This document shows positions 1-11,900 of a stretch of DNA of 64,000 bases, one piece after another. Numbering within the stretch: the first letter of the stretch is position 1; every line of letters starts with the position of its first letter. This stretch comes from Phialocephala subalpina (lineage: Eukaryota > Ascomycota > Leotiomycetes > Helotiales > Mollisiaceae), in NCBI GenBank assembly GCA_900073065.1, contig FJOG01000044.1, positions 354,235-418,234 of the forward strand, in the 5' to 3' direction. The translations under genes were made by a program, and so were the position numbers. Below the pieces are notes generated by a model. The model had not been told where the DNA came from. It saw nothing but the letters and a program-made list of their open reading frames with translations, and did no database searches.

Positions 1-130
1 CAATCACCACAGAGGAACAGAAAACATGGAAGCTCATTGGAGGAAGTTGCGAGAGACACAATTGTAGTGTCCAGCTTTTGTATGTACTACTAACATAATG
101 GATTTTACCAAACCTTATAACTCCCATTTC

Positions 131-1680
131 TTATTTCGTGACCGGAATCGCACACCCCAAATTCGTAAAACTACTTCCCCCAATCATCGTCAACACAAAC
201 TGCAACGCCTCAATAGTCGGTGTAACCAGCACATTCAAACTGCTGGGAATGGGGCCTGAGATCAACTGATACAGCAAACAAGCATAATCGCTTGGCTTGG
301 CAGCCGTGATATTGCCTCCTTCGATGAATGGTGGGAAATCGAGACCAACAAATGCTCCATTGACGTTGCCGCCAAAGCCGACTGGGTGTTTGCCGTACAT
401 TTCTCCGATTTGGACAGAGACGTCGATCAGTGAGTAGGGCGTGACACGGTTGGTCCAGTTTGCAGGGATTTGTTCGGGGATTTGGGTCCAGGTTCCGTCA
501 GATTCTTGCTTTGCACCAAAGCTGGTAAGGAGGTTAGTGATTGTGAGATGAGGGGAATGATGTGGGTGTACGAACAATGACTTGGTGTTCTCCATGGTTG
601 GAACATAGTTGTCGCTGCCAGATGGCATCAATTCGTAGACAAAAGAAGCGGCACCATATTGGAAAAGACCAAGGGGTCCGAAGAACCTATTCTTTGTCAG
701 ATATTCCTCTAGTCTAAGTTTGGAAAGCTCAGAGATGGGGAGCTCACATTTCAGAATTCTCCTGCCTGCTCTGGACGTAGCGGTTGTATCGATACTCTGC
801 AAGACCGTTGAAATCAAAGGTACCGTTCGTAGTCTCAGCCATCATGCCGAAAAGAGTCCCATTGAAGTTAAAGTTGTCTCCCTTGCCAAGAAAGTAATCA
901 TCCCGAGTCAGAGACACATCCCCTTCGAACTTGTTGTGGCCATCCAAGCCAGGTTCACTGCCGTGGATGGAAAGTGGATTAGCGGTACGGGTCGTTGCAT
1001 CACAACCGATTGATACCTTCGTCGTAAGGACATCTCCGTCAGCAACGACGATTGAGACCAGAGCTAGGAAGTTCGCGAGATCGTAGCCGACGTTGTAGAC
1101 GTTCTGGACGGCATCGACGAGCTCGCTGTAATTGGAAATACCATCTCGAGCAATGAAACCATCTTTGCAGTGATGTTAAAAAGCTAGGAGCAAGAGCCTA
1201 TGAGAGGATTGTACGTACGATTTGCAGCAGCGTTCAATCCGGGACATGGCCCCCGAATGTCTTGGTCGGTGGGTGCAATGAATTGATGATCTGGATCCTC
1301 TGGATCGGGGACGAGGTATCCTCCTTGTCCTCTACCTGGCAGGCCACCTTTGGCTCCGTTGTATTGGCTTGATGCGTGTTAATTACAGAGATACAACAGG
1401 CTGGCTGGACTTACAACTCATCGCTCACTGGGACTGGATACTCGTGATTTGGATTGAATGGGCAGGTTTCAGGACCACCGGGTTGGTAACCGCCGCTCTA
1501 TACACAGTCGCGTGTAAGTCAGGTCAACAACATTCATTGACAATGGTACCAATTTCAACATAGACTGCATACCTGTTGTCGTCGAACGATGTGAGAATTT
1601 TTAATACCTTCCTGCTCTGCCACGAAAGGAAAGGCAGCAGCAATAGCAGCTAAGGAGGCAATGGAGAGAAGAAACCTCAT
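131..1680 (-). CDS. Secreted heme-thiolate peroxidase (unspecific peroxygenase / chloroperoxidase family)
   Basis: I model five exons: 1680-1573, 1497-1415, 1367-1219, 1162-748 and 713-131, about 445 residues. The start gives a signal peptide (MRFLLSIASLAAIAAAFP). The exon 3/4 junction encodes PCPGLNAAANHGFIARDG, the proximal heme-thiolate motif in which the Cys of PCP ligates heme. Exon 4 carries EGDVSLTRDD, matching the distal acid-base motif of this family (EGD followed by an Arg). Family members use H2O2 to oxygenate or halogenate organic substrates outside the cell. Length is at the long end for the family. The gene diverges from a secreted GMC oxidoreductase, a class that often makes H2O2, so the two may work together; that link is inference. 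Exon borders rest on GT-AG sites and frame continuity. Confidence 0.88.
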
Positions 1681-2950
1681 GATATTTTCAGTGAAAGGCA
1701 ATCTCTGCCTCATGAATGAGTGACAGGTCGTTGGAAAGGTAGAGTAATTTTCACAAACGATATGTGTTGAGGACAGAGATGCACAGAGATTGATATATCA
1801 GCCACGATCTTAGCGAGAGTCGTTTTAAAAACAAATGTAATATCAGCACTCTAACCGGCTAGAGATCTTCTTAGCCACCCCAATTGCGATCTAAGTCGAA
1901 GTCATTAGCAACGAACAACAAGTACCGATTGCTCTATTTAAGCCACAAACGTAGAGCATTGCAGAGAAACATTCCGAGGACAACATGTGAATCTTGTCGG
2001 AAGTTGTACGAGGCAGGTGGGTGGGAGGAGAGTTTAAAGTTACCGAGGAGAGACATGTGATGGATCTGCTATTTCTTTTCAGCAAAGTGGTGAAAGTTAT
2101 GAAAGTTGAGTGGTGTAAACAGCAAGGGATAGCGAAGCCTTAGCCAGGAGGAGAAAGGTGGGCAATGTAAATCAATATGCACCGAGGATCATAACCAGGG
2201 TACGTGAAGCCCTGATGCTTCTAGATTCAAGTTCGTTCTTTCTTTTTGGCAGTCCAGTTGCAAATCATGCGCATCAGCCAAGTATTTTGTGAGAATTTTC
2301 CAGGACCAGTATTTGATGGACGATCCAATTGCTTAGCGCTAGCGCTTATGAGCTGAAGGTTCTTCCCCTGCGTTGGAAAAAGTAAATATGTTGTCGATCG
2401 TGCTAGAAGCCTCGGTCTGTCCATGGTGTTAACCTAGTTTAAGCTTAAAGGGTTCCGATGAGGAAAGATCGTCGACGTTGGGACGAAGATCGTCAATATA
2501 AACTTAAACCACGAGACGAGCGGCGACCTTTAGGGCGCCCGCTTAGCGCCCCATTCCCCATACCCCGCATCCGCTGACCTCTCACATTCAACCACAACCT
2601 TTCGGAGTTATATCCTGCTCTTCAAATTCCCTAACGATTTTACACCGCCGTGCGCATGTGTGTCGAATAATTGCCCAATTTTGTAGCCGACCTCTCCAGT
2701 TTCTTGCATATTTGTGTTACAACTTGACGATGCCGTCATATTGTACCTTCACCGCCGATACCGAGTGGTGGGGTGGCGATTTAACAAGCTCTTTGAACTC
2801 GGTACCTATAAGCATCTGTAGGGTACCCCGGATTGAACGAAAAAGCTAAGGGATACAACTTATGAGAAAGCAATTTTGCTGCTACGACTCTCACACCTGC
2901 AGGTTACAGGTTCTCTTCTTGCTCTTTTGATTTGACAGCGTCAATTCAAC
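1681..2950. promoter_or_regulatory. Shared intergenic region between divergent peroxidase and GMC genes
   Basis: About 1.27 kb between two divergently transcribed secreted oxidoreductases. I see no convincing coding sequence. It must hold both promoters, so co-regulation is possible, but I could not identify a specific operator. Confidence 0.5.
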
Positions 2951-4876
2951 ATGAAGGTCTTCAACCTGGTCGCGAGGTCTGCTTCCATCCTCGCGATATC
3001 TCTTCCATCCGTTCTCGCCAGTCCCGTCATAGCAAGAGATACACTAGAATATGAATACGTTATCGTCGGAAGTGGGGCAGGAGGAGGACCGCTTGCCTGT
3101 CGACTGGCTATGGCTGGCCATAAGACACTTCTGATCGAGGCTGGTAACGATCAGAATGGAAATGTCAACATATCGGTACCTGGATACCAAGCCGTCGTCA
3201 CAAATGATCCCAAATTACGATGGGACATGTTCGTCAATCATTACCAAGACCAAAGTCGGGCGATGAGGGATCCGAAATTTTCATATGAGGTCGCACCATA
3301 CCAGTACCACGTAGGACCAAACCCTCCATCCGGTGCAAAGCCACTCGGAATTTTATATCCTCGCGCTGGCACTCTCGGTGGCTGCGTTACGCACAATGCC
3401 CTCATCCTGATCACGCCGCACGCAAGCGACTGGGATGGCATTGCTTCGATCACAGGTGATAATTCATGGGCAGCCACAAACATGAATCAATATCTTGACA
3501 AGGTCTATGAGTGGCTCCCGGTCGAGCCTACTGACCCAACCATCCTCCTTACCGATTTGAAGCTCACGCAGCATCTTGCTTCTGGAGCAGCAGTTATGGG
3601 TGTTGGACCTGATCCTGTTTCTGCTGTGACAGGCTTGGCAAATACTCTGTTGAACGACCCAAACAGCAGACTTAACCCAGCTCGAGACTCCAGTGAAGGC
3701 TTCTTCCAGATTCCTCTCATCATGAAGTCAGGCACTCGTACCGCTGTTCGAGACTTCATCGCCGACACAGTTCAGAAGGGATATCCACTCACAGTAAGGG
3801 AGAATTGCCATGTCACCAAGATCAACTTCGACAATTCTACTACGCCCAAAGCCACTGGTGTCAACTTTCTGGATGGCAACTCCCTCTACCGTGCAAGTCC
3901 ACTCAGCGGCGGGGATGGCACAGCAGGATCAGCCACAGCAACGAAGGAGGTCATAATCTCAGGAGGCGCATTCAACACTGTTCAGCTGTTAAAGCTGAGT
4001 GGTATAGGACCAGAGGCCGAGCTTAACAGCTTCAACATTCCTGTCATCAGCAATCTTCCAGGTGTCGGACTAAACATGCAAGATCGCTACGAGATTCCCG
4101 TCAATGTCAAACACGGTGCTGACTTCTCCGTCTTAAATGGCTGTACTTTCGATAACAAGCCTCAAGACGCCTGCTTAACGAAATGGCAAAACAACCCCTA
4201 TATCCTGGCAGCTCGAGGTGCCTACGCAACGAATGGCTTAGCAGGTGCCATGGTCCAGCGCTCGAACTACGCATCCACTACTGACATCGATCTTTTCATC
4301 TTCGGCGGCCCAGTGGACTTCACAGGCTACTTCCCAGACTGGAACGATGCTGCAGTAGCAGACCACAAACACTTCTCGTGGTACACACTCAAAGCGCATA
4401 CCCGAAATCGAGCTGGAACTGTCCAACTTCGCTCGACCGATCCCCTTGACACACCCATCATCAACTTCAACTATTTCGACACCGGAACCACCGCCGGTGG
4501 CGCAGACCAACTCGATCTAGATGCCATGATCCAAGCTGTTAATCAATCTCGCGAAGCTTTAAGACGTTATGCAGACTACGACATTCTTGGGGGCGATGCA
4601 TTTGTCGAGGAAGAGCCAGGGCCATCAGTGCAGTCGGATGAGGATATTGGACAGTATATCAAGGATCGAGCTTGGGGGCATCATGCTTCGTGCACTGCGG
4701 CGATTGGGGCTGGTGATGATCCGAATGCGGTGCTGGATTCGCAATTCAGAGTGAGAGGCGTGCAGAATTTGAGGGTCGTGGATGCGAGTGTTTTCCCGAG
4801 AATTCCTGGGGTCTTCATCCAGGCTCCTATCTTCATGGTCAGTGAGAAAGCTGCAGATGTCATTTTGAATGGTTAG
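2951..4876 (+). CDS. Secreted GMC-family FAD oxidoreductase (AA3-like)
   Basis: This is an intronless 641-residue protein. It starts with a signal peptide (MKVFNLVARSASILAISLPSVLA). The FAD dinucleotide-binding motif follows at about residues 37-65 (VGSGAGGGPLACRLA ending LLIEAG). The C-terminal half is a GMC C domain with catalytic-region HH at about residues 577-578 (WGHHASC), followed by VVDASVFPRIPG. GMC enzymes oxidise alcohols, sugars or aryl alcohols and pass electrons to O2, giving H2O2, or to quinones. The position that usually holds a second catalytic His or Asn reads as Phe (about residue 622), so the activity may be atypical. The substrate cannot be told from sequence. It is divergent to the heme-thiolate peroxidase. 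Confidence 0.92.
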   Translation: MKVFNLVARSASILAISLPSVLASPVIARDTLEYEYVIVGSGAGGGPLACRLAMAGHKTLLIEAGNDQNGNVNISVPGYQAVVTNDPKLRWDMFVNHYQDQSRAMRDPKFSYEVAPYQYHVGPNPPSGAKPLGILYPRAGTLGGCVTHNALILITPHASDWDGIASITGDNSWAATNMNQYLDKVYEWLPVEPTDPTILLTDLKLTQHLASGAAVMGVGPDPVSAVTGLANTLLNDPNSRLNPARDSSEGFFQIPLIMKSGTRTAVRDFIADTVQKGYPLTVRENCHVTKINFDNSTTPKATGVNFLDGNSLYRASPLSGGDGTAGSATATKEVIISGGAFNTVQLLKLSGIGPEAELNSFNIPVISNLPGVGLNMQDRYEIPVNVKHGADFSVLNGCTFDNKPQDACLTKWQNNPYILAARGAYATNGLAGAMVQRSNYASTTDIDLFIFGGPVDFTGYFPDWNDAAVADHKHFSWYTLKAHTRNRAGTVQLRSTDPLDTPIINFNYFDTGTTAGGADQLDLDAMIQAVNQSREALRRYADYDILGGDAFVEEEPGPSVQSDEDIGQYIKDRAWGHHASCTAAIGAGDDPNAVLDSQFRVRGVQNLRVVDASVFPRIPGVFIQAPIFMVSEKAADVILNG

Positions 4877-5872
4877 AAAAGGACATGAAGTTTAGAATAT
4901 ATTTTGAGATTTCTGGAAGTCTCGACCATCGCCAAAGATCGAACCACCACCCAAACACAAACTTTGAGAAGTTGCTCTATCACGTCGCCCCCCCCCCCCC
5001 CTCCTCCACGTCTCGCTAAGGATGCACATGCACAGTAAGCTGTTCTGTCCTGTCAGCAAAAGGAAATTCTCCGTTACAAGAATAACCTTGAACTTCAATC
5101 TTGCACCCCCATCGAAGGAGATAAGGTTAATAGTTGGATATTTTACCGTGCTTGCAGCAGACGTGTATGCATATGGCGAGCGCTTCGAGAAGTCTTCGCC
5201 ATGATGGTGCTTAATGAACGCACGACTGCCACTTTCTCGCCCCACGGAGAAAATTCCCCAATCAGCGATATTGTTGTCCCTTCAGAATTTCTCGATCGAG
5301 ACATAGGACTGCAGTTTCCATGCAAGTTACGGAATAATCATTGGCCGTTGTGGTACCGGAAATAGAGTAACTCTCAATTGAGGGCATAGGTGGAGATTTA
5401 TTCAGCGATATGCTGTCAGCGTGCTTCTGCTTTAGAAGATGCTTTTCTTGGGGGCCGGTTGTTGACCATTCCTAAGGAACTCCACAGGTGGTTGATTGGA
5501 TCGGCAAGACGCCAGAGGACCATTCAGTTGGGCTCGCTCATCCCATCGTCAAGCCTCTTCCCCTTTTCCCTTCGAAGAGGCTCTCGACCTCACAGAAACG
5601 AAGAGGGTGGCTGGTTGCTAAAAATTGAGCGTGGAGTATCAATAGTTTCAATAGTTGCTATATTTTTTTTCTTTCTCGTGATACTATATCTGGAATTCAA
5701 AGACTTGCGCTCTCCGGATGATTTGGGGGTTCCTTCTATCAATAGCTCACGTCTAGCTTTTAGCTTAGGGTACCAAAAGAATTATATATTGGCCGCTTCC
5801 TATTACGAACACCTTCTTCTACTCAGTAGTCTGCCACCTTCAACAGATTATCGCTTTCATCTATACTTCAAC
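4877..5872. other. Intergenic region with poly-C tract
   Basis: Holds the 3' end of the GMC gene and the presumed promoter of the downstream membrane-protein gene. A homopolymer of C lies at about 4987-5000. An open frame from 5390 runs into the next gene but shows no conserved features upstream of 5873. Confidence 0.5.
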
Positions 5873-8567
5873 ATGTCAGAATCTCGTCCACCTTCAAGTC
5901 ATTCTTGCTCAAGCAGCATCAGCGGGCGTGGCGAGTGGCAGTCACCTATTGATTGTCAGTCAGATCAAACCACAACATTGAGCAATGCTCCTCATCACGA
6001 AACGAGCAGCCTATCTTCTCTTTCACCACCGCCGACCAACCGTTGGTCATTTATTGAAGATACCGCTTCAACCACGATCGGAAGCTGTAGAGATCTCAAC
6101 GATCACCACTCAGAAGACCAAGATCACGATAAGAACGTTATCACCACCGAAGCTCTTCAATCTGATGCTGCCATAGAACTGGAGGCTCTTCCAGAAGCAG
6201 TCGAGGGTATAGCGAAGATTTCGATCAGACGAGCTTTTCTTGACAATTGGAAGAAATTTGTACCACATTTGTTTTCCATTCTGGTTACGGCTGGAGTTGT
6301 CCAACTTAGCTTCCGAAATGTCTACTGGATGGACCTTAAATCTCCGAGCAAGGAGATCACGCCTGGACTTACTCAAGGCGGTGCCCTCAACTTTCTTCAG
6401 CTGGCTGCCAAGCTTCACGAGTACGTCCTCAAGTCCAGTCACACCACTTCAACGTTGCTGACAAGTACAGGCTTCTTATCCTCGCTTCGATATCCAGCAT
6501 TGTCTTGCATGCCGTACAATCTCATCTTACTGGAACATCCGGCCTACCTCTTGGCATGATTGCCAATTCCTTCGAGCTCACTTCCGGTCAATTCCTGCGA
6601 CGAAAAGCATTTTGGACCCTGCCATGGTCAAAAGATCCAAATACCGGAAAGCGATCCCTCTATATACGCTTCTGGCTTCTGTCACTCTTTGCCGCACTGC
6701 TCGTCGTACTTTCTGGTCCTTCTTCAGCTATTGCCGTCATTCCTACACTCAACTATTTTGACATGGCCAAACCTTTCAACGCCCCGGTGCTACCTTACTT
6801 CGTGTTCAATCAAAGCACAGAACTATGGCCTACAGTTTTGACAGGCGAAAGTCTTAATTCTCCCACGAGTGGGAGAAATTGCACAGACCCGCTTCAGTCT
6901 GAAGCATGTCCCTCCTCTGGATACAATGAGAACCTTAGATGGGGAGGGTACCTTGAACTGCAGTCTACTGATCACGGCTCCAATATTACATATACAGACA
7001 ATGCTGCAAGCATGCTGCGCGTGGTCACAACTCGTAGCTGCAATCGAACCGCAATCGACGGCCGTGCATCTGCTGTCGGCTTGCCAGCATTTGTCAGCAA
7101 TGCCTTCACCGATTACTGGAAGTTCGCGCAGGACAACTTCCAAGGAGTAGCATTAGAGGCTTCCCAGCCTCGTATGAAACTTGATACCAACGTCTTCGCA
7201 CCCAAAGTCGAAGTATTGTGCAATGGATATCTCAACGCCGATAGTCCTAATGTTACGGACCCCAGTAACCAAACAGCCATGTTCTTCCCCACCTGGTCAA
7301 ATCTGTCTTCGTTCCCAGTTCCAGATTGGACATTCAGGTATCCGAGGCTACTGAACTCATCAAACTTCACATTGTATGAGATCCCCAACAATGGACCAGA
7401 GACACCCTCGCTTGGCGCGGTAAGTACACTTCATTGGTTGGGAGGCTCCTTCACGCAGTCCTAATGCGAAAATGCCTATTGTTACCGTGGAAGTAAAACA
7501 CTGACAATAGCTAGGTCATTACTATTCCTGTTGTCCAAGGTCGAGGTAGCTGGGACGACTTTGCAAACATATCTTGGTACCAGACCACTGAAAACCTAGC
7601 GTGTAGTGTATATGCTCAATGGGTACCCGTTGATGCCTGGTATGAGCCCAACACGGATGATGCAGTCGAATTCACTGTCTCGTCAGATTTGGGCGACACT
7701 TGTCTCGAGACTCCCACCACGGATCACACCCGAAGACCTCCAATCAATGCTACTATCAGCCAAGAATACGCGAACGGAATCAACTTCCCTATTGAGTTCA
7801 TCACCGGACCGATACCCGCCCTTTTAGGCATCATCCAGTATCTCATCTTTCCAGATCCTGAGGTATCACCGGATCTAGAACAGTTTCACTCGGCAGTTCT
7901 AAACGGATGATGCAGTCGAATTCACTGTCTCGTCAGATTTGGGCGACACTTGTCTCGAGACTCCCACCACGGATCACACCCGAAGACCTCCAATCAATGC
8001 TACTATCAGCCAAGAATACGCGAACGGAATCAACTTCCCTATTGAGTTCATCACCGGACCGATACCCGCCCTTTTAGGCATCATCCAGTATCTCATCTTT
8101 CCAGATCCTGAGGTATCACCGGATCTAGAACAGTTTCACTCGGCAGTTCTAAACACTGGCTCAAAATCGATTTCTCGTTCTCTAGATACGGATACGGCTA
8201 TAAGTGGCATGGGAGCCGAACGGCACAGTTTGGCATTTCCGTACTTTTACTCCACATTGCGGTAGCTGTATGTCACACCTTGCTGGTTCTCGTCGAGATT
8301 TTTGGAGGACGAAGAGCAGTGCACCGAGCATGGGAGACAATACCGGAAATGTTTGTTTTGGCAATGAACTCTAGCCCTAGCGAGAGACTGAGAAGAGCGT
8401 ATGCCAAGGATGGAACTATCAAATCTTGGCGAGAGGTAGTGGCTGTGAGGGAGTCTGATAGGAGTGTGTTGGAAGTGGTCGTCGGAAGAGAAGATGTTGA
8501 GCATTCAGCACCTGCGAGGAGAGGAACAGGATTCAGCACCATCTTTCAGGCGTCGAGTAAGAAATAG
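5873..8567 (+). CDS. Fungal multipass membrane protein, damaged by a 250-bp tandem block
   Basis: I model exons 5873-6420, 6471-7419 and 7515-8567. The start at 5873 gives an N-terminal Ser/His/Asp-rich cytosolic stretch. Predicted helices follow: VPHLFSILVTAGVVQLSF, LLILASISSIVLHAV and FWLLSLFAALLVVLSG. A long N-glycosylation-rich ectodomain comes next, then a last helix near the C-terminus (GISVLLLHIAVAVCHTLLVL) preceded by YGYGYKWHGS. This layout matches a widespread uncharacterised ascomycete membrane family, so I give no function. The third exon contains a perfect 250-bp tandem duplication (7653-7902 and 7903-8152). Reading straight through hits TGA at 7908. The frame before the first copy and the frame after the second copy are the same, so the second block looks like a replacement of real sequence. 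Confidence 0.7.
7653..8154. repeat. Perfect 250-bp tandem duplication inside a gene
   Basis: Bases 7653-7902 are repeated without a mismatch at 7903-8152, and the match runs 2 bases further to 8154. Unit length is exactly 250. The second copy is out of frame with the host gene. Confidence 0.97.
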
Positions 8568-8679
8568 AGGCAAGCCAACGTGAATACAACACTCAGTAAT
8601 TAGAATCTGCACAACACCAACAGTTGTTACCTCAGTAGGAAAACAAACTTCATATCACGGCTTTGAATGATTCAAGGAA

Positions 8680-8947
8680 AGTCACTCTCGAACCCCGAAC
8701 CTCGAGATTGCGGCAGCAAGCGCTCGCAACTGCATTGGCTCAGACAACCAGATGTTGGCAAGCTCTCAACAACAGCATCACCTTGGGACTGACGGTGTGG
8801 GAATGGGTAATTGATAACTACATTGGTGCCACGGCGGGAAAATTCGCGGGCAATCTCAGCACCAATGCCTGAGCAGGAGCCGCCGACGACTGCAATCTTG
8901 CCTGCTACAGACTGTGGGATGTGTGTTGTGGTATCACTTTTGGACAT
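8680..8947 (-). pseudogene. Relic of a short-chain dehydrogenase/reductase
   Basis: From a start at 8947 the frame reads as an SDR N-terminus: GKIAVVGGSCSGIGAEIAREFSRRGTNVVINY, a Rossmann glycine-rich motif close to the usual TGxxxGIG but with the first Thr replaced by Gly. Similarity fades after about 60-80 residues. The NNAG, catalytic Ser and YxxxK parts expected of a 250-residue enzyme are absent downstream. I read it as a truncated, decaying copy. Confidence 0.65.
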
Positions 8948-11900
8948 GTTGACCTGGGGTAATTCTGAGAGAAAGTCGATTGTTCTTACTAAATTAGTAG
9001 AAGATCCAATGAACGGGAAATTTTTGGGACAGCTGAGGTGCATATTAGAAACAGGGGAGTGGACCTGCAAGTCACTGGAGTAGATATATCAGATGGGTCT
9101 CAACCACCAAGAGAAGGTAATACTGCAAACAGGAACGGTACTTTCCTCAAAGCCAAAATCTCAGTCCAAGTATTCGAAGCTTTCGAGAACAATGACTTCG
9201 CCCTACTCTTTCATTTCCACATCGCCGTTGCTCATCGCCGTTGTGGTAATACGCTGCGCATATGGGTGAAAAAAAAGGTTACAGAATGCGCTAGCATTTC
9301 TTCGCGGAGGGGGGCAAGGAATTCGCATGTCTTGCAGCGAAGAAAGTCGTTATCTCCCATCGACACCATGCTGAATGAAGCTGTTGCGTATCGCAAGCCA
9401 CGTGCAATAGCATGTGATGTTGTGTGGTTGTATCCGTAAGAGTCCTTCGGTAAGGCTGCCAGGGGTCAACTTGTTTGACAGCGCTTACGGTGATGTATGA
9501 CTGCTGAATGTAGTGGAGTTCGTTCAAATGCCGGGAGGGTTGAAATGTTTCGTTGGTTCGTGTTGATGTTTTGGGAGGAAATATTTAGATCAAGATCGTT
9601 CAGGATGGTGTTCTTATACTACGAAGTGACCCCAGGTGCTCTTGCCGTGCTCTTGCCGTGCTCTTGCCTGCAGTTGACGCGCAGGAACAACCGAGTCCCC
9701 ACCGGAGGGATGATGATGCTTGACGGCTGCGCGGGACTAGGGGAACACGGAAGGAAAAAAGGCAAATCGAAATAAGTACACTGACGTATAAGTTTAGAAA
9801 TAAGTACAAGTATAATTCGATTTTTCATTACTTATTTATATAGGAGCATAGGCTGGTCGGTGCAAAGTCCAAGCCAGCTTCAGTGTAATAAGGAGTAGAC
9901 GAGTAACATTTTTAGACGGGCAGAAAAAGCACTGATTAGGGCGATTTGGGAAGCAAAAACGAAATGGGGCACTGGAGATCATCGCAAGCAAAGTCGGCAC
10001 CAGCCACAGCGGTAACGGTTGCACAGAGATTTGCCGTGGCTGCCAGGCCGTGGTATTTTGGTACTCGCTCGCTGTGTTTTGTTCACCACCGGTAAGAGTA
10101 AGAGCTCGTGCTGGAAAGAAAGATCTTACGCGCGCTGCATGTGGTGGTCGCCCTGGATGCCCCTACCGGGAGAACGACATATCGACCGGACTCACGATGA
10201 ACAGCAACAGCCTTTTCAATTTGGCCCACCCTGTCCATCCCTGATTCTGATCCTCACCAAGAAGCCGCTTCTTCTCACAAACGCACAGCACACACGACAA
10301 GACGCTGCGTAACGATTTCCGAGCTCAGCATCTTCAAGCGCGCCCGTTGCAAAATTGCCTTTTCCTGCGTTTGGTTTCTGCGCGAGTGTGCATTTGGGTT
10401 TTGCGAGGATGCAGTGGAACCGTGGATGGAAAATGTTGAAACGCTGTTCTGTGGCTTCCAGGATCTCTGATTATCCAACCAACCCCTCCCTCGATGCCTG
10501 CACCTCTTATCTCACTTCCCATCCATGGAACCTGATTATGGAAGTTATGGAATGAGATGATCTGATGATCTGCAGCTTTGCATGGGGAGTGCATAGGAAC
10601 AGGTATGCTGCACTTCTTCGTTTCACAAGAGGTACAGACAGATGGCTATCCTCTGATACGCCCTCAGCGTTCGTCGTCGGCTCCGCAATCCTCACCGGCG
10701 CATCGTATCCTCCCAGCGGAGGCCGGGTTGGAATCTGCTTATATAGCTTCATTTCTGCGAATTAACGTACTCCTACTTCTTGTAGTCGTGCTAACATCTG
10801 GACAAGCGATGCTCATGATATGTGCGTTGAAATCGATCAGTGCATTTGCCATTCCTTATGTCGTGTAACCCCAGTTGTTCCAAGCATCTCACTGTTTGAC
10901 TGACAGCTGTACGATCTCCCATCCCTTCAGGCTTCGGGGCAGCAGCCCGACTAGGCGGTAAAAGGTGCTCCTTGCGAGGCCCTTCCCTTAAGGTTTTTGA
11001 GTTTGCAAGCAGAAACGCGGGTAGTGGAGCAGAGGGAAAAGCAGGGGGCTGGGCAAAGGAGATTGTTCCCGTACCCTGGTCGCTGCCACGTTCTGTCAAA
11101 ATGGCATATTCCTTCCCACAGAGCTCCCCTCGTCTCCGAGCTCAATTTCTGCCCGTCATCCGAATTCTCCAGCATGTAATACCTTCCTTGGCAATCGATT
11201 AAAATGGCGACAGGCCACAAGGCATCAACACAGGTACACCCAAGTCTATGAACGCCGCTTTATCTTGCTTCAGCAATTGACTTTGAAGTGCAATTGCAAC
11301 GCAACTAATTTACAATTTTTTTATAATTTTAAAAACTATAATCGCGATTATACATCAATTATTAGTCTATAAAACAATTGAGTCTATTGCGTAGGTAGTT
11401 ATCGCAAAAAGGTTCAATTAAGTGCTGTAAACAGGATATATCGCTTTCTTAAAATAGCGGAAGTGCCTGAAAACTTAAAGGTTGTAGGGGTTGAGTTGTG
11501 TCTTGTGGCTTGTCGCCATTTTAAACGACTCCCTCGCAGGGCACCTTGGGCTGGGTCTCATTTGGGCCTATTTAATCCCATTCAGCTCATCTGATCCTGC
11601 TGCCGAGACGAAATGAGCGCTCGTTTCCAGCACTCTGTCACGATAGTTGTTTGAAACGTTGCGCAAGCCCACGTTCTAATCGATCGGCGGGTGATCAATA
11701 TTCTAGAACAAAGAGGCAATTGCAATTCCTAACCCCTGTGTGTCCAGCAAGGCCAACCCAAACAGGGACCGAGAACCATCAGCACCTTGGTGGCTCGCTG
11801 CAGACTGGAGAAGCACCACCAACACTCGCACTTGACTGGATTTGTCAACTCATCTTGGCTTCCCCAGGATCTGGAGAATCAACTTACGTTGAACATTCCA

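Noticed and set aside
5390..5872. In-frame upstream extension of the membrane-protein gene starting at 5390
   Set aside because: The extension has no conserved features and reads like untranslated leader. The start at 5873 gives the usual Ser-rich N-terminus.
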